From positions 248,001 through 312,000 of the forward strand of contig JABYQN010000001.1 in NCBI GenBank assembly GCA_022606135.1: 64,000 nt of DNA, written 5' to 3'. Under the pieces are notes generated by a model that searched no databases, was not told the DNA's origin, and was given only the letters and a program-made list of their open reading frames with translations. This DNA is from Fomes fomentarius. Taxonomy: Eukaryota > Basidiomycota > Agaricomycetes > Polyporales > Polyporaceae. The translations under genes were made by a program, and so were the position numbers. Shown in pieces: positions 39,012 to 50,799 of this stretch; position 1 is the stretch's first letter; every line of letters begins with the position of its first letter.

Positions 39012-39107
39012 CTCACCGGTGCTCTCGACACCGTCCTCACCGGTGCTCTCGATACCATCCTCACCGGTGCTCTCGATACCGTCCTCACCGATGCTCTCGA
39101 TACCGTC
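39012..39107 (+). repeat. 24-base minisatellite, four units
   Basis: Four head-to-tail copies, 39012-39035, 39036-39059, 39060-39083 and 39084-39107. The consensus is ctcaccggtgctctcgatac plus cgtc. Because 24 is a multiple of three, every frame stays open; one reads as an eight-residue peptide repeat TGALDTVL. No gene model supports translation. Confidence 0.85.
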
Positions 39108-39889
39108 CTACAGACTGCCTGGAACTCTTTTGATGTGTTTCATCACTGGCAGAAGTATGGGTCAAACCGTCTTCAGGAAGTACCGGTCTCTCAGGTCTCC
39201 AATGAAGACTCGGGAGCGCACTGCGTTCCGGCGGCGAGTCTATACGTTGGAGACATTTCGCGCGTTCAACATATCAATTGGCTCGACATACTCGCTTGGC
39301 AGAGACCAGTATAGACATACTTAGGTTCCACTCTGCAGGTCGGCAAAGTTCTGTCACTGCGTAACTCGGAGCTGACGAGTAAAATGATGTCATTTCAAGT
39401 TCGATAGTACAGGCTCAGGTTCGCCGGTAACTAGTGATGTCTGGCTGGGACTCTAAGCGTTGTGCACTGGCAGGAGGACTTCGGAGCGTCCGGGACGCTC
39501 TCTAAAATAAATCAATTGCATCAATGCTATTCGGCAACTCAGCAGTGGACGGTGTGTCTGCTTCGGTATGTACACGATCCCGGTCGGCTTCCCAAACTGC
39601 GGGGGCTGAAATCAACATCGCCATGGCAGGACTCCATTTTCAATGTATCGTGACAAAATAAAAGCACTCACAGGTATATATCCTGTCAATGCTCGCCGTG
39701 GTTAAGGATCGCAAGCTTGTCGATTTGTGAATCGTCCTCTTCTGTTGATCGCTCACTGTTCGATCCCTACGCGTCGCTGTCGTAAATAGCACTCCATCAC
39801 CCCAGCCTTTCTTGCTATGACGTTCGTGTCTCGAATCTTTAGCTGTGACAGTGCGATTAACTGACTACAAAATCAACAGCTCGTTCATC

Positions 39890-41445
39890 ATGATTTACTG
39901 TGTCTGCGTGAGTGGCATCAGTGAGTGTTACCATTCATACCGGATCATACCGGATATAATGTGTCAACAGTCATATTGACATCAATAGCTATTGTTGTAT
40001 ACGACCACATCATGACTATAGGTGATGAGATTCGGCTGTTTTGGAGGAGGCCGTTGTCCGGCGGTGCTGGAATGTATTTCTTCATCAAATACGTTCTTCT
40101 GCTCAGCAACCTTTACATCTTGTGTATACTTCCGATGAGATACAACTCTGTGCAGGTGAGGATCTAGTTTTGCTGATACTTCCCCATACTAGTAGCGCTC
40201 ACCCCCGATATCTAGAGGCATGTCATAGCCAGCTCAAGAAGTTGTGAATTGGGCCTCTGACGTGTTTCAATTAATGTAGTTGCACTCAGGCGGAGAAATC
40301 CATCGTTAGATTGGTCCTAGTCGAAATATTTCTTCCAGGAGGTGGAACAATTGCTCATCATCTCCACTGTCTACTGTGTTTTTGACGCGGACTTTTAGTG
40401 TTTATGTCACTTCGAGCCTATGCTCTGAGCAAGACCAAGTGGCTTGGACTTGTCATTCTCCTCCTACACTTCGTTCCAGTTGGTGCCAATGTGGTATGTC
40501 ACGGTGCAGCTGATGCGACTTAATGAGACCCGGCTCTCATGGAGTACCTCAGATGCATCACACACAGAGTCTCACTGTGCTAGTGGGCGACGGTCTTTGT
40601 TACATCTATGACGATGATAGCAATACACAGCGGTAAGAGCAGCCTCTGATTCTATGTCATCGTGTTTGCTGACATCACACATTGTACAGCAGTAGGTCCA
40701 TCGCGTTATGAATAAGATCCGTCCACGCTGACGTCCGTTCATGACAGTCACTGTTGTATCACGGAGTTCCTTGATTTTAGCCGATCTCCTGGGAATTGCG
40801 ACCATTTGGCATGTGCGGTCGACCACGCACCGCGTTCGTGGCAGTCTCCTCCTCACAGTCCTTCTACGAGATGGTGAGTCACATGTCACAGGCCTATTGC
40901 TCGGAAGTTGGACTATTGACCATCCCTGTACAATCATTACCTCAAGGAATCATGTGCTTTTGGTGATGCTCACTGTTGGCTCCAGAGGATTCGTTGGCTG
41001 ACTTTTGCATCCAGCGGCGCTCTAGCATTGAACGTACTCCGTCTTGCATTGTCGGCATTTCCGGTGAGTTTCCTGATCGCAATCGCTCGGCCTCCATCAA
41101 TCTCATTCATTTGACTTATCGCTCCCAGACAGATGGTTTTCTCAATGGATCAACTTACGTCTCGTTCATCGCATCACCGTAAGTACATACTAGCGCACGT
41201 GGGACGTTTGAACTCTAATATATCAGGGAACGCATATTAGTCTAGCATGTGTTCTCGTCACTCGGGGCCTCTTGAACCTACAAGCAGCTTATCAACGGAC
41301 TACGGAGTGGGACACAGACAATATTCTGAGTGTCATCGACAAAGGAGCTGCTGTGAATGGCGATATCAACCTGACGAACGAGTCTCAGAGCGCAAGCTTT
41401 GCCCTTGCCTCGATAGATAGCCATGGGGATAGACCAACCGTGTAG
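39890..41445 (+). CDS. DUF6533 domain-containing membrane protein (plus-strand copy)
   Basis: Exons show the basidiomycete DUF6533 order. After an ATG near 39890 (MIYCVC, uncertain) and an acceptor at about 39,970 comes VILTSIAIVVYDHIMTIGDE, then IRLFWRRPLSGGAGMYFFIK. This is the family's 'YD.ilT..dEi.liW.r..s' signature. Next are SLRAYALSKTKWLGLVILLL (about 40,410-40,490), SLILADLLGIATIWHV (about 40,765) and GALALNVLRLALSAFP (about 41,015). The end is VLVTRGLLNLQAAYQ (about 41,245-41,290) and a polar tail to the stop at 41443-41445. These are multi-helix membrane proteins of unknown function, numerous in mushrooms. A paralog lies tail-to-tail at 42,345-44,133. The first exon and some central borders are uncertain. 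Confidence 0.75.
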
Positions 41446-42344
41446 TCGATTCACTCGACTTGGACCATGAACTATGATTGCGACGCTACTCTTACATACA
41501 TTCCCTAAAGTTGCGCAACTCAGCCTTTACGATCTAACTATATACTTACACGCTTTTCCCATATGGCACTCCATTCATATCGGCGGCGACCGTCATCATC
41601 CAGTTCGAGAGTAAATCTTGAAGTACGATGCAACAGTGCCACCCAGTGATCTCCTCATATGGAAGGGAACACACCCCATTCACCTATGTCCCCTGGAGCT
41701 TCCTTTCATCCTACGCCAATCATTCTCCCCAGTATGTTCCGGTGCAACTACAGCGTGGCCTGACGGGATCGCCCCCGAGCCGCATGTGATGCATCCGTTG
41801 ACGGAATTCAGCAAGCTCAGCAGACTCGATGCAAGATTGAACTAAGGTTGTGTTCAGATCACTGTCAACCCGGTCGAATTGTAACAATACAGATGTCAAT
41901 TCGACAGGAATGGGCATTGCTTTAGGAAAGACGTGACGTTGTGAACAGAGTCTGCCCTCCACACCATAAACGAGCGCTAGCACAACCATTACAAGAGGGC
42001 AAGCTAGGATTATGTGACATGGAGGATTTTACTTACCAGTCTAGTGTATCTCACTCGTTGCACCGCAACCAAGTCTGCATACCACCCTCCTGGGATAGGA
42101 CAGCTCCTGAGAGTCGCACTGTTTCATATTGTCAACACAGATCATCAGGCTGGTGTGTGGCATCACGGGTCTCATTTCCTAATGTCACCCAATGTCGGTG
42201 TTCCCAAGCTAGCCTAATTCTCAATGAACCGGATGCCCCTGCTATTACCGCGAAATTCTCTACACAGAGGTGAGTCAGTATGAGTCTGCGGGAGTCTTGT
42301 ACCGATCGCATCTACTGGGAACCACACGTTTCCAGACTTCGACT
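41446..42344. other. Convergent intergenic region between DUF6533 genes
   Basis: About 900 bases at the tails of two convergent genes. A plus-strand stretch at 42,130-42,195 (HQAGVWHHGSHFLMSPNVG) resembles one on the minus strand near 38,060-38,130. No intact gene is seen. Confidence 0.45.
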
Positions 42345-44133
42345 TCAAGCTATGGTATCCACAACGCGAGAAGACACGATCTGCCTCCCTACCTCCGCGC
42401 TTTCCGAGCTTTCCTCCTCCAGACCCGTTTGAATCCGTCGCGCCGGGCCAGAAGAAGCGCCAGCGGTATTACTGTCACTGGCACTTTCCTCCGCGTAATC
42501 CACATCGTCCAAGATGTCGGCATCAGGGACGAGTCCGGAACCAAGCGAACCGATCACTCGTTCGAAGACCAGCGACTCGGTGCCAGGAGCTCCAGGCTGA
42601 GATAGCCTGCCGGAGCTTGAGGTGTGGTCGACCGCCTTGGCGTTCGCAGCCTGCAGGTTCAGGAGGAATCGGGATACCAAGATCGTAGTCAGCCTGGTCG
42701 AAGGTGACAAAGTTGAGCACGCGAGATAGTGGGAAGCGGCGAGCGATGCGTACGGTTGCGTGAAGCTCAGTACGTTGCTGTATGGGTCTTCAACCTGAAG
42801 ATTTTGTGAGTCAAATCATGGCTAGGGTGCAAGAGTGACCTAGACTGACTTCTACCACCGTCAAGACGAGGTGCATGACGTTGAGGAGTAGTAAAGAACT
42901 AAGCGATGTCAAAATCGTATATCGTACTGCGGAAGAGCAACACTCACACGAAGTAGATGGTGCCTAGTACACGATGGGGACGCAGTCAGAGGCGGACATT
43001 GACCAGTAAGTAGATCCTCACCATCTCTGTAAAGAACATATCCAAAAGACTGCTCGGGCAGCCTGCTTCCTCTAGGAAACTTGATCCAGGTCACAAGGAT
43101 GAGGAGTACGTCGGCAGTGATCACACTTATTCGGGTTGCGATCGTCACTGGAAAGGAGGCTCAACTTCGAAAGGTGCGCCAGCTAAATCAGAGTAGCTCA
43201 CATCTACGGAATCGTCAGCTGAAATTGACGATGTGGAGATAGAGCATGCTAAGACATACATTTTGAACGTGTGTTCCGACTCGGTATCAAACCCGAGGCA
43301 ACCGAACATGGGGTCGACCACCCCACCGATGTTGAAGCGAAACTCAGTCTGCATAGGGCCCGGTCATTTCCTAAATCGCGAAATGAGGAATGAGGTTGAG
43401 GCTCGTACCAGACTCCCACAGAATGGCACCATGGACAGGAGAAAGATGACCGAAGCGAGGATCCAGCTTCGGCTTAGTGCGAAGGCACGAAGGGATGAGA
43501 ATGCTAAGTGCATACATGGAGTGAATCTCTCATTGATTCCCACCAGGAAGCATCGCGACAACGTACCTGCCCATGGCACATATGGTAGGAGGAAGGCCAC
43601 AACCCCCACTTTGACGACCGCGTCGCAGCTAAGCTCGAGAATGAGTACAAGATGGCGTCAGAGACATTATACACCATCGACGTATGAGACAGACCTCTGC
43701 AGAGCACGTATAAGTGAGGTGCACCATGAAACGAAGAAGACAACCTCACCTTGTCTGCGATTGGACCGAAGGAAGTATACGTGCTGTAGACCAGGGTGAA
43801 AAGGAAGATAATCCTGTTCCAAAAGAACAAGACGTTCGCCCCAGTCCATTTCCCTCTCCAGAAGTAGTGGACTTCTTCTACGCCCGTGATGACACACTCG
43901 TACAGGTACAGACCTAGAGGTGCGGTCGTCAGCCTGCCGTCTCAATCACGCAGTGATGAGGGCTAGTGAGCCACCAATAGCTGCAACGGCACAATAGTTC
44001 GAAGTTATGCTGTAGTCGACAGATGTTCAAGTTGAATAAGCACGGTATGCGCCGAGAACCAACTGCACAGCACGTATACGTACAAGCTCTGGTATCCGAT
44101 CACGATCTCACTGACGTCGGATTGGTTAGACAT
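42345..44133 (-). CDS. DUF6533 domain-containing membrane protein (minus-strand copy)
   Basis: The ATG at 44133 opens MSNQSDVSEIVIGYQSLY. After one or two introns comes the DUF6533 signature GLYLYECVITGVEEVHYFW followed by RGKWTGANVLFFWNRIIFLF. Further exons give LRAFALSRSWILASVIFLLS (about 43,500-43,460), the Cys-containing loop FGCLGFDTESEHTFKMYVLA, ISVITADVLLILVTWIKFP (about 43,130-43,070), LLLLNVMHLVLTVVE (about 42,890-42,845), and then the last helix ILVSRFLLNLQAANAK. An acidic Ser-rich tail ends at 42345. Domain order matches the plus-strand neighbour and the family. Function is unknown. Exon borders between 43.9 and 44.1 kb are not settled. Confidence 0.75.
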
Positions 44134-45134
44134 AGTAGTAGTGGTAGTGGGGTTTATGTCGGAAGTACTGAGGAGGAGACGAGGTGAATGGGTCCCGGCT
44201 GCATGCCTTATCACACCATATCGCGAAGCTCAAAGTTACGCCTCTATCTGAAACAGCCGTCGCAGATTGGCAGACGATCACGGACAATCAGAAGACGTCA
44301 CGAACGAAGCGATTGAAGAACCTACAGACTGGCCCCTCGACGCCAGTCTGTCACTGGTAGGATATGTAATGTGGCTAGTATCTCGACATATCATCACCGC
44401 TCATGGGTGCTTCGGTGGGATCGACCGCCAAAGACCGCCTGAGATTCGATCACAGCGGGTGGCAGACGTTAGTACTGAGTCGGAATCAAGAGCATGAATC
44501 ACAGTCAGTAGCAGTTGAGCCTGCTCCGCGACAGAGATAGAGAGAAATCCTAGTATTTTTGCAACGGTAGTCATCTCCGACGGAAGAGGGGGCTGAATAA
44601 CATGTCCGCCCCGAGTGGAAGTGGAAGTCAGTCACCTTCTGTGTCTATATGCGCGTCAAAAGGCCACTTAGAGTCACGGAATCCCTTCTTTTGGCTGTGA
44701 GAAGGAGAAGCGGAGAGCATTGACAGTTGGAACAACGAGATGTCTTCGCTGGGGTCCAACTAATGCCGGTTTCCCTCCTGATAACGCAGTTCGTGGTGCA
44801 CTCGGCGAATGAGTAGTTGAGCACTGTGCTGGGTATTAGCTAGCAGAGGAACACAGTTAGGGACCCACCGTTTGGCACTAAACGTTGAACTTGGAGATGG
44901 TGGTGAGGAGAGCCCATTCGGGAAACACCGAGAGACGTGTCGAGCAATACAGCCGCATGAATTCACTTACTAGTAGTGAGTGCAGTGCTCCAGGTTGCCG
45001 GGTGAGAAAACGCGTCCCGCGATGTCGACTAGTACCTGCACTCAGAACCTTTTGTATTCGTTCTCTATTCGTGGCGTTCGTGATTCGTGTCTAGTGTGCA
45101 CCAAGCCCCAAAGGTTTTCCACGCAATGAAGCTG
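44134..45134. other. Intergenic between the DUF6533 gene and the MFS transporter
   Basis: One kilobase with no supported gene; short open pieces lack domains and splice partners. It holds the promoter of the minus-strand DUF6533 gene and the 3' end of the transporter. Confidence 0.5.
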
Positions 45135-47168
45135 CTAGTTGTCGCGCACGGTGGAGTAGCCGACGTCCACCCACGCGCGCATCCGGTCTCCATACCGGAT
45201 GGTCAGCAAGATCAACCCGAAGCCCGCCCATGCAAAGAGGGCGAACAGCGTATCCGTCGCAGTGACGCCAATCGTGTTGATGAGCGGCAACATGACAGCA
45301 GTGATCAGTGCGATGATCAGTGCGCGGAACGCTCTGCAAGGCAAGGGAAGTGAGTAGAATTATTCACGTCTGCGGACGTGGGCCATGTAACACTGACCCA
45401 CTGGCAGCCATCGTCTCCGCGCTCTTTGAGTGTAGGATGTCGACATAGTACGCCGAGGCAGGAGTCAACGTCAGATCCACCTAGAGTGTGTGATGATATA
45501 GAGGCAGATCGTCAGAGGTTCAGCATCTTGATCAATGTGAGCAACGAAGAAGACTAGCACGTACGCCGATGCCGTTCATGAACATCCACATAAGGTTCAG
45601 TACAATCCCTGGTGTTCCCGGGACGTACTTGATAGTGAGTCCTGTGAGGAGGACGGACAAAGGGACACAGACACCCGCGCCCCAGAGGGATGCACGCAGG
45701 CGGTCCTCGGGTACCCAGACGCCACCACGGTGCTTGCGCCATTTCACAACCGTCCTATCCGACAGATGACCGGCGAGGGGTGCTCCGACTACAATGCGTA
45801 CGCTTGGTGAGTAAGTTCAGCGGAGGTGGCTAGAGAGTGGAAGGGCGAACTGATGTTGCCGAGTCCTGCAGGGAGGAAGAACGCTCCAATGAGGGCCTCG
45901 TTTGTGATGTTGTATTGCTTTCCCTGTAGGCATCGTAAGCAACTATCGGGCGCACAACGCGCAAAATGTGGCTCACGATCGTGTAGGCAAGCGGAATCAT
46001 GAGGACTAGCAAACTGTCAATATCGATCGCCTGGTATGTCTATTGTCATGGCTTACCAAAATCCGTTAAGAGTGCGGCGGTCCCCGCTATGGTCTACAAG
46101 GTGTGAAGGTCAGTCAGCTGCCGCTATACAAGCCTTTACTGTCAACTTCACTTACGATGATCAGAATGTTCGGGCTGCGTAAGAGCGAAAGACTAGCGAA
46201 CGGGTTGATCCTGAAGAACTTGGGGCCATGACCGTTTCCCCTGTGACGTTCTAGAACCTCAGAACTGAGCGTCTCAGGGAGCCACAAAAACACTGGGATG
46301 AATGCCAAAAGGCCCATGACGAACAAGCCCCACTGCGCGTATCTCCATGACGCGTAGTGTGTGGCCAAGCCGCCGCATAATGGGGCGATCGCGGGACCAA
46401 ATAGCGAAGCCTGCATGGTGAGACATGAGCACACTGGATGAGCTCTGTGTATTTGCAAGAGGAGGAGGGGACTCACGCCGAAGAAGATACCCATCGCACG
46501 CCCTCGTTCTTCAAGCCTGTAGATGTCTCCGATGACGCCGGCCCCGACGGACATGCCGCTCGAAGCGCCAAGTGCTTGTATGACTCGCCAGAGCATGAGC
46601 GCCGGAACACTGCGTGCAGTCGCAACGCCTGCTGAGCCTACTATGAGGCATGGCAGAGACCTCAGGAATACGGCACGTCGACCATCTGAAGGGATTGTGT
46701 CAGTGATGCTCAGTGGGTCGTCGAAGATGACTCGAGCGACACGACTTACATATCCCGAATATGTAGCCCAGCTGAGGCTACCGACAGATGCAGTGGCAAG
46801 TGAGAGACTCACAGCCAAGCTAGTCAAGTGGAAAGATCAGGCCATTACTCGATGGGTGCGAAAGGTATAGAAGCGAACGAACCTGATCACTGGTCCGTCG
46901 GATCCAAGGTCCCGCGCAATCTGCGGGATGGATGGGATGAACGAGCCAGACGCGAGGACTAGTTGGGTGGATACATCATACGTCAATACCGTTTCTAAAA
47001 CGTGTGTCCACGAATCTTGAACTCACATGGAATGACTGCGGCCCATGATATCAGGCCGACGATGAACTGTTTTTTGCTTGGAGAGAAGCGCTGGTACAAG
47101 AGTTCGTGCTTCACAATCTCCGGATCTGTTGATGGTGGTGCGAGCAGCGGGCTCTCTTCGGAGGCCAT
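45135..47168 (-). CDS. MFS transporter, drug:H+ antiporter type
   Basis: Twelve-helix plasma-membrane transporter of the major facilitator superfamily; motif content points to the DHA1 drug:proton antiporters. The ATG at 47168 opens MASEESPLLAPPSTDPEIVK and a cytosolic tail ending before helix 1 (QFIVGLISWAAVIP). Later exons give SGSFIPSIPQIARDLGSDG, a helix 4 with ALMLWRVIQALGASSGMSVG, then the loop GDIYRLEERGRAMGIFFG. Helix 5 carries the antiporter motif ASLFGPAIAPLCGGLATHYA, followed by WRYAQWGLFVMGLLAFIPVF and LPETL. The C-terminal half ends with ALIIALITAVMLPLINTIGV and the stop at 45135. Multiple short introns are clear. Substrate cannot be inferred. Confidence 0.88.
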
Positions 47169-48807
47169 CGTTGGAACGCTGCAGCGTCTTTGGTCTCCCG
47201 AGCTTCAAACCTCACGCAATTGCCAGGGATGGTCGTGGTAGGGGTCTGAGACGATGTTGCCTGAAGAAAGAGGAGTCATGTTGATAGAGGTCTTTCTTAC
47301 GTGATACTTATTCGACCGCGAGAATATTGAGGACCCGTGGCCCTGGTCGGCAACATCAGCCCTAATCAAGGTCAATAGTACATATGAGGTCCGGGTTGAG
47401 CAATTAATCCGGAGATCAACCTAGTCACCGTGTGTAACGTAGTGTCACATAATGTATCAAGTAGTCACAACGGTCTGATCGCTTCATCATCATTGGCGCC
47501 GCCTCTACTTATGTACTTGCTGGTAATACAGATACGTAGTCACAACAGCCTGGTGTGCCTGGTGCGGCGAAGCCGATATCGATGTTGCGCCTGCGGCTAA
47601 CTTGCCAGCACCCAGGCTTGGAGCAAGGCTGCAGATCCACTAGGACAGAGGGGAACTGAGGTACTGCCAGACGTGACACTGAGCCTCAACTCGAGTCTCG
47701 ACCTGCTGCCGACCGGGTTGAGCTTGACCGCGTATCAACCCATACACCAACACTCTATCGACCGCCAAGATTGCGTAAGTATAGATCAACCCCAGGGGTT
47801 GAGGTTACCGACCAAGCCGTTATCTCTTCGCTTCAATCAATTCACCGTTGATAATCACTTTCCCCACTTGTTCTTCCACCGAGTCAGTACGTATAAGCTT
47901 CAACTTAACCGAACCCATCATATATACGTCGATGACCTGGAGAACCCAACATGCCCGCGCATCCCGAACAACGTCTACGATCGCTCCATTGGTGGCCCGC
48001 ATTTGACTTATTGCGTGACCCCACTCACAGGCTGATCGCACTGAGCTATTCGATGATAAGTATACAGATAGAGAAAGGCTTCTGTTCCTCGATCGAACTA
48101 TCCGCTTACCCGCAAGCCGGTTTTCTAGATCGTCTTGTGACACCACTAGTGGGGCACAGAACGTTATTAGAGTGAGTCCGCAATACCCATCTTCCACATA
48201 TCGGACGTCTCGACTCTGCCTATCACAGACCTTGTCTTCCCGTGGTGGCTCCCTCCGGCGGTCCCAGATGTCTGGGAGAGCGGCCCTCCCCGGGTCATGA
48301 GAGACCCGCCAGATCATCTATTCATTCGCGGCCCAACGTTGCATCTCGGTACGACATTTCTCGATAGCTGCTGCTTCTGACTCGGACACCGAACTGACTC
48401 TGGACGCCGTCTCGCGGCGAAAGAAAAACCATGAGCGGCGTTGTACGACACCGAGAGGCCGCCTGCTCGCAATTTCCGCCCCAATGACGACGACATAGCA
48501 TTCAGTACCTTACAGCATGGAGCGTCCAACCATCGAAAAGCCGGCGGCGTGGGTGTGAGTGACTAGTGAATGGCGGCGATTGCCGAGGGACGGACGATGT
48601 TTCGAAGTGCAAGGACAAGAACGGAAGCTGGCCGTTCCTGGTGTTGGACGGAGTGGAGACAGTGGCCTCGTCAGAATCCTTGGCTCTAGGCCGTTCGCAG
48701 GGCGCTATGTTGGCCCGACACCGAGCGGAGTGCCCGTGCGTCATGTTTCTTTCGCGGAACTCGACTTTCAGATTTCGAGAGGCTTATAGTCCACATAAAC
48801 ACGCCCC
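47169..48807. other. Divergent intergenic region, MFS transporter and F-box gene
   Basis: About 1.6 kb. It should hold both promoters. Open pieces at 47,673-48,035 (plus) and 47,820-48,317 (minus) are low complexity and domain-free, and I reject them. No RNA or repeat was recognised. Confidence 0.5.
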
Positions 48808-50564
48808 ATGGCCCGTCCGCTTCTGCCGGAATCCCTCTTTGACCCTGTCTCTTCTCCCTGTCCAGCCGCGATGCATCGTCTCCCATACGATGTCCAGCTC
48901 GCCGTCCTCCGTTTGCTGAACACCATAGACCTCCTCATGCTCTGCGCGGTGGGTATTTGCCTGCTCTGTCCCATCGGAGACTCTGAACGCGACGGAGAGG
49001 TTTCACAGACATGCAAGGCTTTGCGCACTCTCATCAGCGACCGCTCTGTCTGGCATCACGCACTCCTCCGCATTCTCCTCCTTTTTCCCCAACCGCATGT
49101 CTCCCGACGCCTCGCCCTGATGACGATCGAAGAGCTCAAGGTACAGGTCCTGCTCTCCGCCCGCCTGGACAAAAAGTGGCATGGGACCGACTACCGCCCG
49201 CGCCTGATCAGGCATTTTCACTGCAGCAAAACCGTCGAGCACGTCAACCTCGTCGCCGGCGGAAACTGGTTCGTCATGGTCCTCTACGACGGCTCGCTGC
49301 AGCTGCACGAGCTCGGCGCGCCGTCCCCGGCCGTCACGCTCTCGCACGCGCTCACCGAGGACGAGTCTGTCTTCTACCTGAGCTCCTGCCTGTCTCTCAC
49401 TAACGAGCACGAGGACCTCATCGTCCTCCAGATGGGCGTCCGCTACAAGTGGGTGTCCGCTCTCCCGTCCCTCCCCACGCGTGTCGCAGGCGTACTGACA
49501 GCAGATGTCCCTACCCCCCTGGCCGCCGCAGTCAATGCAACATCTACGTCTACCACATCGCCATCGTCGACTCCGCGCCTGCGTTCCTGCTCCTCGGCAA
49601 GTACACCGTGACGGGATCGATCTGGTGCTGCGCGTACGGCGGTCGGCTGCTCGTCTACGGCCTAGAGAGCGGCAGTGGAGATATGATCCTCCACGTCTGC
49701 CCCGCCGCCGATGGCACAGGGAGCGCGGAATTAGGCGTCCATGCGCCCCAAGTGTTGATGAACATCGGACCGTGGTCGGTGAGTAGCTTCAGTAGCCGTG
49801 CGCACAGCGTCATCGTCGCACAGAACTCTCACCCCGCCCCCGTCCGACGTCCCTATACAGGCAGACGAAGATTTCACCGTATCCGTGCTCTCGGAGAACC
49901 AGCTCATGCTCGCCTACCACGACGGCCTATCTCTGTATGAGATCCCCCGCCGTCGACCCCGTCGACGACGACGGAAGGCTCTCTGCCAGCAGAGCGCACA
50001 GCAGAAGACGTCTCCGCGGTACACTCTGTCCGGCCCATCTGGAAATACCGCTGCGCCATCGGGTCAGGCATCTACCGCATCAGCCCATACACCTGGACCG
50101 CCGGTCCAAGCACGGCACACAAGCCGCCCGCAGCAGTCCACCCGCTCGTCATCGCGGGCACCCGCGCGCTGCACGTCCTGCGCGTGTTCCCGGACTCGCA
50201 GGTCGACTACCGGGAGGTGCCCTACCCGCTCGCGCTGGGGGCCGAGATCGGGTACATGGGCCACGGCGCGGCGGGCCTGCGGCGGGCAATCTGGGACTGC
50301 ACCGAGGCGCGGAACGGGTCGGCGCGTGTGCACTTCCGGACGTACTCCCTCCCGCGGTCGATCCTCAACCTCGCGGAGGACGACGCGGAGTTTGGTGCTG
50401 GCGACCTGGGCGTGAGGGGCAAGCTTGGCTCGTTCAGCGTCGCGCTCGACCCGGAGGAACATTTAGTGAGCCTGTGCATGGAAGAGAGCTCGGGGCGCGT
50501 GTGCTTGCTGCTTAATAACATCATCACTGGTGCAAGGCGGATCTGTGTCATCGATGCGGTTTGA
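48808..50564 (+). CDS. F-box protein
   Basis: Likely substrate adaptor of an SCF ubiquitin ligase. The F-box is split by an intron: MHRLPYDVQLAVLRLLNTID (ATG at 48871) ends exon 1, followed by TCKALRTLISDRSVWHHALL in exon 2. An upstream in-frame ATG at 48808 gives a longer start. The body is about 480 residues over several exons and is rich in repeating beta strands (NLVAGGNWFVMVLYDGSLQL, YVYHIAIVDSAPAFLLLGKY, FTVSVLSENQLMLAYHDGLS). This suggests a beta-propeller-like C-terminal half. The stop is at 50562-50564. The family type, F-box followed by a degenerate propeller, is common in Agaricomycetes. The target is unknown. Confidence 0.7.
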
Positions 50565-50799
50565 CTGCACTGACCTTCCTAAGTGCTTGTGACTGACGGC
50601 GACATATCCGCCAGTGCACCACAAAGCGAGGTAAAGTGAAATTATGCAGTGCCGCGGGCCTTGTCACCACGATGTTTGTGGGATAGAAGATGTCATTACT
50701 TTGGTGACTAAACAATACAATACAATCAGCACAGCAGAGAGAGCGAAAGCTATAGACACGCAGTCGGGTAACGATATGGAACGGCGCAGTCGGCGACAA

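Larger units (their letters stand above)
36759..39889. other. Intergenic with repeats and coding-like remnants
   Basis: About 3.1 kb. On the minus strand, pieces at 37,431-37,679 (ending CLYCMEEEHQLQVPIQPEV...) and 37,780-37,989 (ETLGKFAGASIVKQFQFAEW) look like coding remnants. They are separated by a (GGAA)n microsatellite at about 37,739-37,779. A 24-base minisatellite lies at 39,012-39,107. No intact gene is supported. Confidence 0.45.
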
